Below, in pieces: positions 1-5,506 of a DNA stretch of 5,654 nt. The notes beneath the pieces were generated by a model. It was not told the origin of the DNA. It ran no database searches and saw only the letters and a program-made list of their open reading frames with translations. The translations under genes and the position numbers were made by a program. Within the stretch, counting starts at the first letter, position 1. Every line of letters begins with the position of its first letter. The DNA comes from Chloroflexota bacterium (lineage in GTDB: Bacteria; Chloroflexota; Anaerolineae; Ardenticatenales; Ardenticatenaceae), in NCBI GenBank assembly GCA_003520455.1, contig DOUV01000438.1, forward strand, positions 1 to 5,654, written 5' to 3'.

Positions 1-2583
1 CACCTCGCCGGCCCCGAGCGCGGTCAGCGCCGCGCGGGCTGCCTCGCTCAGATGTGCCGTGGCGTTGCCCTGGAAGGCCACGACCACGATGCGCCCGGCC
101 GGGATTGCATCGAGAAACTCGGCCAGCCGGGCGGCCTCGAACTGGTTGGCAGCCGTATCAAAGCCCCGTGCCTCCAGAACACGCCCGCTCCCCGGCTCCA
201 GAACCGTGACATTCACGCCCCGGCGGTGCTCGCTCACATCCTGGTCGTCGATAGTGATGTACCCGATCTCCTGGCCACCGGATCCGCCGTCACTGGTGAC
301 CGTCACAACGGCGTCGAGGGAGATACCGGTCGTCCCGATCAGGCGAGTCTGCGGGAGCGCATCGCGTGGGCGGGTGCTGCGTTCGAAGCGCAGCGACAGA
401 TCGTTAGTCCCCACGCGCAGGAGACGGCCGGGGATCGAGAACGCGTATTCCCCCCAACCAGGGCCAACGATGGCCGGCCGGTCCAACTGGTGCCCGTTGA
501 TCCAGAGATCCATCTTTTGATCGCCCGCACCAGGGTACTCGAACGGTGCGACGCGCAACCGCAGGCCCATGAAGGGCGGCACGGCGTCGAGCGGCAGGAA
601 CAGGCGGGCGTCTGGCCCCGTGGCCCATACGGCCGACGCCCCCGCGATGTCTGGCTCGTCGCGGTCCCAGCCCTCGCCCCGATACATTGCGCTGCTCGGA
701 TCGCCCAGGTCGATCCGTAGCTCGGCCGGTTGCGGCGTGCGCGGGATCCGAAAGAGCGGCGGGTCGCTTCCGGCGACCGGCGCCAGTGGCCACATCTGTT
801 CCAGGTAGGCCAGAGTGGCAGTGTAGGTGTCACTGTAGGGCGGGCGACCCGGGACCGGCGGATTCGCGACGACGTAGCGCAGATCGAGGAGGCGCGCCAG
901 CGCCCCGGCCTGCTGCCGGTCGGCCGCGACCTCCTCCGCGGTCGGGCGGTAGCTTACATCTGCCTCGATCTTGATCAGAGTGCGGAAGACCGGCAGGCGC
1001 GCAAAATAGTCGAACTTGATCGCCGGCGCGCGCGAGATGTTGCCGCTCGGAAGTCGCTTGGCGTGCACCGTCTGGTAATACTGCGTGCGAGTGTCTTCAC
1101 TCCCCAGGACACTGAAACTGTTGCGCCAGCCCAGGGGCAGGGAGAGCACAGCAAAGTCCCCCGGCTCGGCGGCGAGCCGCCGGTAGGCCGGTGGCACCCG
1201 GGCGTCGCTCAGCGGCAGGGGCAGGGCCAACTGCTCGAACAGCAGCAGGCCGATGAGCAGGCTCCCTATGACCGTTGCCAGACCGGGCGCGCGGCGTCCC
1301 ACGGCACTGGCCAGCCACCAGAGGGCATAGCCCATCAGCACGGCCGCGCAGAGCATCAAGACGACGCTGAAGCGATTGGGGGCACGGTTGCCCTTGATGA
1401 TCGGGAGGTAGTGCAATACGATGAAGGGCAGCGGCACTCCGCTCTCCAGACCATCGAAGCTAAAATGAGCGCGGCCGTTGATCTGCAGCAAGGGCCCCAG
1501 GCTGAAGAGGGCGAAGGCCAGAGCGGCCACCGTCCAGGCCATCACCCGGCCTCGAAAACGCCAGGCCCCGAGCGCGGCCAACACCAGGGTGCTCACCCCA
1601 ACGAACACCGTATTGACGTCGGCGAAACGTGCCTTCTGCTCCTGCACGGCCCGCAACTCTCGCACCCAGTCGTGGCCGAAGAGTGGGTGCAGGGCGACCG
1701 GCGTCGTGAAACTCCACAGGTCGGCCGAGAGCTTGAGGGCATCACCCCAACCAGGCAGCGCGTAACGACTATCCAGGGAGGCCCGCACCACCGGCACCAC
1801 CACCGGCGCGCTGAGCAGCACTGCCACGGTGGCCAGCAGCCCCAGGCGGGGCACCCAGCCCGGCACGGTGCGGTGCCAGGTGAATATCAGCAACACCAGT
1901 GCCAACATCGCCAGGAAGACGCCGAAGGTCATCTCGTTGAGCAGCGCGGCCGCCAGGAAGAGGCCGCCCAACACCGCCGCCAACCGGGAGCGGGTCTGCA
2001 CGCTCTTCAAGAAGAAGAGGGTGAAAAGCGGGAGAAAGCCGGTGCTCGCGAAGTTGTAGTGGCCGAGCGCGGCGTAGATGGTGCGGTAGGCGCCGAACGC
2101 GTAGAGCGCCCCGGCTCCCGCCGCGGCCAGGAAGGCAGCGGTCGGGGGGTGCGGGGTGGCGGTCGGGGGGAGGGTTAACCCCGGCCCCTCGGTCGCCAGC
2201 AACCAGCGCACGAGCAGAAAGGTGCCCCAGCCGCTCAGCGCCGTCATGCCGAGCAGAAACAGGTTGCTCGTGAGGACCGGGCCAAGCACGTCGAGGAGAG
2301 GGAACGCCAGCAGGGCATTGCCCAGATTGTAGGTGTAGAGCACCAGGTCAATGCCGAGGGGATGGAAAATGAAATCGCTGTGGAGCGGGTTGGTCCCGAA
2401 GCGGAGCAGCGCCGCTTTGAACCACCAGAGGTTCCAGATGAAGGTGTACTCGTCAAAGGCCCAGGTGGGACTCCCAGGCACGTGGGTGGTCAAATGCAGT
2501 GGGAGCGGCCACCAGAGCAGCGCGCCAGCCACCAGGTAGAAGGCGGCCACAGCCAGGTGGCCCCGCCCGGACAGTCGTCGCAT
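1..2583 (-). CDS. Multi-pass membrane protein, GT-C-like, with C-terminal ILEI/FAM3 (GG) domain; partial, C-terminus beyond window
   Basis: An uninterrupted minus-strand frame of 861 codons starts at the ATG at 2583 and leaves the window at position 1 without a stop. The N-terminus is basic (MRRLSGRGH), followed by about ten to twelve hydrophobic segments between residues 10 and 456, including roughly 10-28, 105-128, 148-168, 201-235, 245-268, 324-364, 405-428 and 433-456. The loop after the first segment carries an Asp-Glu pair (FDEY, residues 43-46) and a downstream HSDFIFHPLG motif (68-77). This recalls the acidic first extracytoplasmic loop of GT-C glycosyltransferases. Residues 460-861 look soluble and extracytoplasmic: a mixed region, a beta-rich jelly-roll-like stretch at about 620-750, then a domain at about 775-861 that matches the ILEI/FAM3 fold (RGVNVTVLEP, GRVLEARGFDT, LAEFLDAIPAGRIVVVAF, then LSEAARAALTALG). 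Catalytic glycosyl transfer is inferred only; a non-catalytic envelope protein is possible. The start is supported by N-terminal topology, while the nearest Shine-Dalgarno-like GAGG lies a long 11 nt upstream. Confidence 0.85.
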   Translation of the reverse strand, partial: MRRLSGRGHLAVAAFYLVAGALLWWPLPLHLTTHVPGSPTWAFDEYTFIWNLWWFKAALLRFGTNPLHSDFIFHPLGIDLVLYTYNLGNALLAFPLLDVLGPVLTSNLFLLGMTALSGWGTFLLVRWLLATEGPGLTLPPTATPHPPTAAFLAAAGAGALYAFGAYRTIYAALGHYNFASTGFLPLFTLFFLKSVQTRSRLAAVLGGLFLAAALLNEMTFGVFLAMLALVLLIFTWHRTVPGWVPRLGLLATVAVLLSAPVVVPVVRASLDSRYALPGWGDALKLSADLWSFTTPVALHPLFGHDWVRELRAVQEQKARFADVNTVFVGVSTLVLAALGAWRFRGRVMAWTVAALAFALFSLGPLLQINGRAHFSFDGLESGVPLPFIVLHYLPIIKGNRAPNRFSVVLMLCAAVLMGYALWWLASAVGRRAPGLATVIGSLLIGLLLFEQLALPLPLSDARVPPAYRRLAAEPGDFAVLSLPLGWRNSFSVLGSEDTRTQYYQTVHAKRLPSGNISRAPAIKFDYFARLPVFRTLIKIEADVSYRPTAEEVAADRQQAGALARLLDLRYVVANPPVPGRPPYSDTYTATLAYLEQMWPLAPVAGSDPPLFRIPRTPQPAELRIDLGDPSSAMYRGEGWDRDEPDIAGASAVWATGPDARLFLPLDAVPPFMGLRLRVAPFEYPGAGDQKMDLWINGHQLDRPAIVGPGWGEYAFSIPGRLLRVGTNDLSLRFERSTRPRDALPQTRLIGTTGISLDAVVTVTSDGGSGGQEIGYITIDDQDVSEHRRGVNVTVLEPGSGRVLEARGFDTAANQFEAARLAEFLDAIPAGRIVVVAFQGNATAHLSEAARAALTALGAGEV
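2138..2174 (+). repeat. 12-bp in-frame direct repeat and G-rich tract inside the membrane-protein gene
   Basis: GCGGTCGGGGGG occurs at 2138-2149 and again at 2159-2170, a 21-bp period equal to seven codons of the minus-strand gene. It encodes a duplicated Pro-Pro-Thr-Ala unit in a linker (about residues 136-149) between predicted membrane segments. The plus strand, which is the template strand of this gene, carries four G-tracts of at least three bases between 2144 and 2174. The transcript itself would be C-rich here. Confidence 0.6.
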
Positions 2584-2610
2584 CAGTGTCGATACCTCAC
2601 AGGCGGCAAT

Positions 2611-2658
2611 GGTACCAGAGCGGCTATAGCGCGCCAAATAGAACCAGAGGGGTACCAG
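2611..2658. repeat. Pair of GGTACCAG direct repeats in the divergent intergenic region
   Basis: GGTACCAG occurs at 2611-2618 and 2651-2658, exactly 40 bp apart, which is close to four helical turns. Each copy contains the palindrome GGTACC. Both lie upstream of the minus-strand membrane-protein gene and upstream of the nurA promoter. They could be a pair of sites for a regulator, but eight bases twice could also arise by chance. I found no convincing -10/-35 pair for the minus-strand gene around them; the best -10-like element is TATAGC on the minus strand (2628-2623), without a matching -35. Confidence 0.3.
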
Positions 2659-2723
2659 TGAGCAGGAGAACACGCTCCCCGCCGTGTAACGGCCCGTCCC
2701 CCCTCGTCGCCTGTCTCCTGCAT

Positions 2724-2752
2724 TTTCCTCGGCCTCCGAAAACCGCTATAAT
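2724..2752 (+). promoter_or_regulatory. Sigma70-type promoter for the nurA operon
   Basis: A perfect TATAAT hexamer lies at 2747-2752. A weak -35 candidate, TTTTCC at 2724-2729, is separated from it by a 17-bp spacer. Transcription would begin near 2759, giving a leader of about 22 nt that consists almost entirely of the purine-rich ribosome binding region before the ATG at 2781. In DNA this GC-rich, a consensus -10 box at the right distance from the start codon is unlikely to be accidental. Confidence 0.6.
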
Positions 2753-2768
2753 CGCGGCGACTCGGAGG
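2733..2768. promoter_or_regulatory. Nested inverted repeat centred on the -10 box, candidate operator
   Basis: The arms CCTCCGA (2733-2739) and TCGGAGG (2762-2768) are perfect reverse complements. An inner pair, CCGC (2743-2746) and GCGG (2754-2757), is nested within them with its centre offset by half a base. The TATAAT box sits in the middle. The left arm lies upstream of the expected transcription start, so the whole structure cannot form in the mRNA and would act as a DNA-binding site. The right arm also contributes GGAGG of the leader. Autoregulation or repressor control of the nurA operon is inferred. Confidence 0.4.
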
Positions 2769-2776
2769 AAGGGAGG
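2764..2776 (+). promoter_or_regulatory. Ribosome binding site of nurA
   Basis: The leader carries GGAGG at 2764-2768 and GGGAGG at 2771-2776, the latter ending 4 nt before the ATG at 2781. This purine-rich stretch fixes the start at 2781. The same frame stays open upstream to 2499, but that extension would overlap the divergent membrane-protein gene and the promoter. Confidence 0.75.
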
Positions 2777-2780
2777 GGGC

Positions 2781-3959
2781 ATGGCGCTGCAGCTGGAGCA
2801 AATTACCGCCCAAGTCGTCGAGCTGTCGCAGGGCCTCACCGCCGACCAGCGCCGTCGCTGGCTGCAGGAAGCCCGCCGCTTGCTGCGCGAGCTCGATAGC
2901 GCGACCTTGAACGCCAAGCTGGCCCGGCGCAACACTGATCGCGTCCCCTGGCTGGTAGCCCAACCGCTCAGCCCACTCCACGAACACGCGCCGCCCCCGG
3001 CCTGCCCGCCCGAGTTCAGCGTCATCGCCGCCGACGGCTCGAACATCCCCCCGGACCGGCATAGCCCGGTCCGCTATTATGTCATCAACACTGGGACCGC
3101 GGTCCTGACTTACGGCCATGCGCCGTCGGCTCACCTGCAAGCGCAGGCCGTCTTATACCATCACGATGAGGCGCTCTACTTCGACCCGGTCACGCGGCTC
3201 CAGCCGGTCGAGGGCAACCGGCTGAGTGCCAGGATGGCCATCGCCGAGCTACACGCGCTGCGGGCCGCGGCGCGCTCGGTCCCTGCCCCGGCCGTCGCGC
3301 TCGTTGACGGCAGCCTGATCCTCTGGAGCCTGCAAAGTGAGCCGGCCGAGGTCCGTACGCGGCTGCTGCGCGAGTACCTCACGGCGCTGGACTGGTTCAG
3401 GCGCCAGCGCATTCCGGTGGCCGGCTACATCAGCGATCCCGGTAGCTTCGAGTTGGCCAATGCGCTGCGCGTCTACCTCTGTCCTGAGTCGCCGGCCGAG
3501 TGTCGCCGGTGCTGGGAGACAAGCGCCGGTGAGTTGCGCCTCTGCTACGAGCTCCATCACTTCCGGGACCCGGCCCTGCTGCTCGGAATCCTCGGCGAGG
3601 ACGAACGCACCTGCCTCTTCGCAAGCAGCTCGCACATCTTGAACGATTACGAGGCCCACACGGTGCGCTTCTTCTACCTGCGGGCCAGCGATGAGATCGT
3701 GCGCGTCGAGATTCCGATGTGGGTGGCGGAGGAGCCGGCGCTGCTCGGCCTGCTCCACGCCGTGATCTGCGACCAGTGCCAACGCAGCGGTTGGCAGCCC
3801 CCCTACCCGCCCGCCCTGCACGAGGCCCACGAACAAGCGGTGATCTCCTCCGGCGATCGTGAGTTGGTGGAGTGGTTGATCGAGGAGGAACTGAGCCGCC
3901 GGGGTGTCACCTTCCTGAAGTCCGCCAAGGCGCGCCACAAGCGCAGCCGCGGGGTGTAG
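2781..3959 (+). CDS. nurA: NurA-domain nuclease
   Basis: The product has 392 residues. NurA is a manganese-dependent 5'-3' exo- and single-strand endonuclease that processes DNA ends together with the HerA translocase; this is known from archaea and several bacterial homologues. Family motifs are visible: the motif I aspartate in AADGSNIPPDRHSP (D85), a helix with R151 and E156, the second acidic motif ALVDGSLILWS (D176), SSSHILNDY (282-290), FFYLRASDEIVRVEIPMWVA (297-316), and the C-terminal YPPALHEAHEQAVIS with a conserved His (H350). The protein ends in a basic SAKARHKRSRG tail. The N-terminal 50 residues are predicted helical. Length is typical of bacterial NurA. Two CxxC pairs are present (C241/C244 and C330/C333), with C234 and C255 nearby, so a metal or cluster site is conceivable. 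It is the first gene of the plus-strand operon, and the HAS-barrel gene follows after 38 bp. Catalytic residues appear intact. Confidence 0.88.
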   Translation: MALQLEQITAQVVELSQGLTADQRRRWLQEARRLLRELDSATLNAKLARRNTDRVPWLVAQPLSPLHEHAPPPACPPEFSVIAADGSNIPPDRHSPVRYYVINTGTAVLTYGHAPSAHLQAQAVLYHHDEALYFDPVTRLQPVEGNRLSARMAIAELHALRAAARSVPAPAVALVDGSLILWSLQSEPAEVRTRLLREYLTALDWFRRQRIPVAGYISDPGSFELANALRVYLCPESPAECRRCWETSAGELRLCYELHHFRDPALLLGILGEDERTCLFASSSHILNDYEAHTVRFFYLRASDEIVRVEIPMWVAEEPALLGLLHAVICDQCQRSGWQPPYPPALHEAHEQAVISSGDRELVEWLIEEELSRRGVTFLKSAKARHKRSRGV

Positions 3960-3989
3960 GCTGCTCTGTGCGGCAGAGATTTGCGGTAT

Positions 3990-3993
3990 GAGG
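3990..3993 (+). promoter_or_regulatory. Ribosome binding site of the HAS-barrel gene
   Basis: GAGG at 3990-3993 lies 4 nt before the ATG at 3998 but only 1 nt before the in-frame GTG at 3995. The spacing favours the ATG as start. Confidence 0.5.
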
Positions 3994-3997
3994 CGTG

Positions 3998-4615
3998 ATG
4001 CCTGAGAATACCGAGCCGATCGGCGAAATCATCGAGACCGCGACCCAAGACTTCCTGGCTGAGAGCTTGACTCTTCACCAACCGCCGCTGTTGGGCGAAC
4101 TGGTCAAGGTTCAGGTGAACCGCGAGGATTACTGCTACGCCGTCGTGAGCTACGCGAGTACGAGCAGTCCTGACGCCGGGCGACGGGCTGTACGGCGCAG
4201 CAGCGAGAGTGTCGTGGACGAAGCCGTCTACGCCTCGCACCCGCAGCTCAACCGGCTGCTGCAGACGACCTTCCGGGCCATTCTAACTGGCTGGTCTGAT
4301 GCAGGCGTCTCTAGCGCAGCGATCCGGCAAAGTTTGCCGCCCACACCGCCACCCCTGCACCACAGCACGTATCGCTGCACCCCCGAGGCGGTGCGCCGCT
4401 TCACCGACCAGCTCTTGTACTTCCGCCTGATCCTGGCCTGCGTCCGTGAGGTCCCTACCGAGCAGGTCCTGGCGGGCCACATTCGCTACGTCTACGCCTT
4501 GCGCGGCAATGACGAGCCCTGGCTCAGCCGCGCCGCCCAGGAGGTAGCGAGCCTGCTGAAGAACGACCATGAACGCCTGCTGACGCTGCTCTATGCAATC
4601 GACCCTCAACACTAA
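3998..4615 (+). CDS. Stand-alone HAS-barrel protein (HerA N-terminal-domain-like), no ATPase
   Basis: The product has 205 residues. Its start resembles the HAS barrel of HerA/FtsK-type ATP synthase-like translocases: PIGEIIETATQDFLAESL (7-24), then GELVKVQV (33-40), YCYAVVSYAST (45-55) and the GRR element at 61-63, all expected beta strands of the small barrel. It continues with HPQLNRLLQTTFRAILTGW (81-99), the proline-rich PPTPPPLH (114-121), and a helical C-terminal half (about 128-200). There is no Walker A or Walker B motif, so it is not an active HerA motor. In HerA the HAS barrel makes the contact with NurA, and here it directly follows nurA. I infer a NurA partner or an adaptor to a motor encoded elsewhere. 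An in-frame GTG at 3995 is an alternative start. The 3' end overlaps the next gene. Confidence 0.75.
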   Translation: MPENTEPIGEIIETATQDFLAESLTLHQPPLLGELVKVQVNREDYCYAVVSYASTSSPDAGRRAVRRSSESVVDEAVYASHPQLNRLLQTTFRAILTGWSDAGVSSAAIRQSLPPTPPPLHHSTYRCTPEAVRRFTDQLLYFRLILACVREVPTEQVLAGHIRYVYALRGNDEPWLSRAAQEVASLLKNDHERLLTLLYAIDPQH

Positions 4616-5492
4616 TCGACGCTATCCGTCACGCTATCGTCCGAGCTGGCCTATGCGTCCGACCGCCCACTTGTCTACCGAGGAAAAGCTCAGGCTCCTG
4701 AACGAGATTGCCATCGCTGAGGAGCGTTTTCTGGCCGACTATTCCGCGCTCCTTGAAGCGTTCCTCGACGACAATGCGCCGGAGGTCCGGCTGGCGGCAA
4801 TTCGCCTGCTCTGGGAGTATCCCGAGCCTCGCTTTGTCGAGCGCCTCATTGCCAAGTGTGACGATCCCTCATTCGACGTCCGGTTGGCTGCGCTTGACGT
4901 CCTCGGCCGCCACATCTATGAAGGTGAGGCCAGTGAGGAGCCGGCCGACGAGAGTCCCTGGGAGTCCATCACGGCGCCACTGCGAACCGCCAGTCGCCGC
5001 ACGGTCGCCTTCCTGGTGTGCTTCTACCGCAATCCCGACCGGCCGCTCGAAGAGCGCCGCCACGCGCTCGAAGCGGCCGCGTTCAGCCGGAGCCCCGAGG
5101 TCGGCGCTCTCATCGAGGAAGCCTACCACTCGAACGACCGGGAGCTCCAACTGAGTGCCATCGCGGCGATGGGCCACAACGGCGACTCCCGGTGGAGTCC
5201 TATCGTGCTCCGCGAGATCGAGAACCCGGACCCGAATGTCCGAATCGAGGCCGTCCGCGCCGCCGGGGAGATGGGTCTCAAGGCGGCCGTACCAACCCTC
5301 ATGCGCTACGCGCGGCGGACCAGTGTCCCGCGCGGCCTGCGCTTCTGGTCGATCTTCGCCCTGGGCCAGATCGGCACCCCGTCGGCACTCCCGCTCCTGG
5401 AGCGGCTCTCTGTCGCCCCAGATCAGGAGATCGCCACGACTGCCCGTACGGCGTTGGACGAGTGGTATTACGTCAATAACGAGAGCGACTAA
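4593..5492 (+). CDS. HEAT-repeat protein
   Basis: The product has 299 residues, or 279 if translation starts at the internal ATG at 4653. HEAT-like helical pairs fill most of the protein, with the typical D-x-x-V-R-x-A-A pattern: about 46-75 (DDNAPEVRLAAIRLL), 80-108 (DPSFDVRLAALDVLG), 138-165, 170-198, 201-230 (NPDPNVRIEAVRAAGEMG), 231-262 (WSIFALGQIGT) and 264-290. An acidic insertion (GEASEEPADESPWES, 111-125) separates the second and third repeats. Such alpha-solenoids are protein-binding scaffolds; no catalytic motif is seen. The ATG at 4593 overlaps the HAS-barrel gene by 23 nt, which suggests translational coupling. The first 20 residues are basic and non-repetitive, and neither start has a clear ribosome binding site, so the 4653 start (MRPTAHLSTEE) is equally plausible. 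Its place after nurA and the HAS gene suggests a role with them, but direct evidence is lacking. Confidence 0.8.
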   Translation: MQSTLNTNRRYPSRYRPSWPMRPTAHLSTEEKLRLLNEIAIAEERFLADYSALLEAFLDDNAPEVRLAAIRLLWEYPEPRFVERLIAKCDDPSFDVRLAALDVLGRHIYEGEASEEPADESPWESITAPLRTASRRTVAFLVCFYRNPDRPLEERRHALEAAAFSRSPEVGALIEEAYHSNDRELQLSAIAAMGHNGDSRWSPIVLREIENPDPNVRIEAVRAAGEMGLKAAVPTLMRYARRTSVPRGLRFWSIFALGQIGTPSALPLLERLSVAPDQEIATTARTALDEWYYVNNESD

Positions 5493-5496
5493 GACC

Positions 5497-5501
5497 AGGA
5501 G
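5497..5501 (+). promoter_or_regulatory. Ribosome binding site of the last, partial gene
   Basis: AGGAG at 5497-5501 is followed after 5 nt by the GTG at 5507. It is the best-placed Shine-Dalgarno sequence in this part of the window and supports the GTG start. Confidence 0.6.
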
Positions 5502-5506
5502 CGTCC

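Noticed and set aside
52..720. Plus-strand open frames of 222 and 153 codons
   Set aside because: They are antisense to the beta-rich and ILEI part of the minus-strand gene, whose translation is clearly protein-like. The plus-strand products show no recognisable motifs.
730..2178. Long plus-strand open frame of 482 codons
   Set aside because: It lies entirely antisense to the membrane-protein gene. Its translation is dominated by Gln, Arg, Gly, Glu and His with no domain pattern, as expected for the shadow of a Leu/Ala-rich GC-rich gene.
2499..2780. Upstream extension of the nurA frame by 94 codons
   Set aside because: It would run through the divergent gene's start, the promoter and the ribosome binding site. 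The extension is low-complexity Arg/Pro/Ser sequence, and NurA homology begins after 2781.
3249..3938. Minus-strand open frame of 229 codons opposite nurA
   Set aside because: It is the antisense shadow of a GC-rich coding sequence. The plus-strand frame carries all the conserved NurA motifs.
3960..3997. Possible terminator or promoter between nurA and the HAS gene
   Set aside because: The 38-bp gap shows no stem-loop with a T-run and no convincing -10/-35 pair, so co-transcription is the simpler reading.
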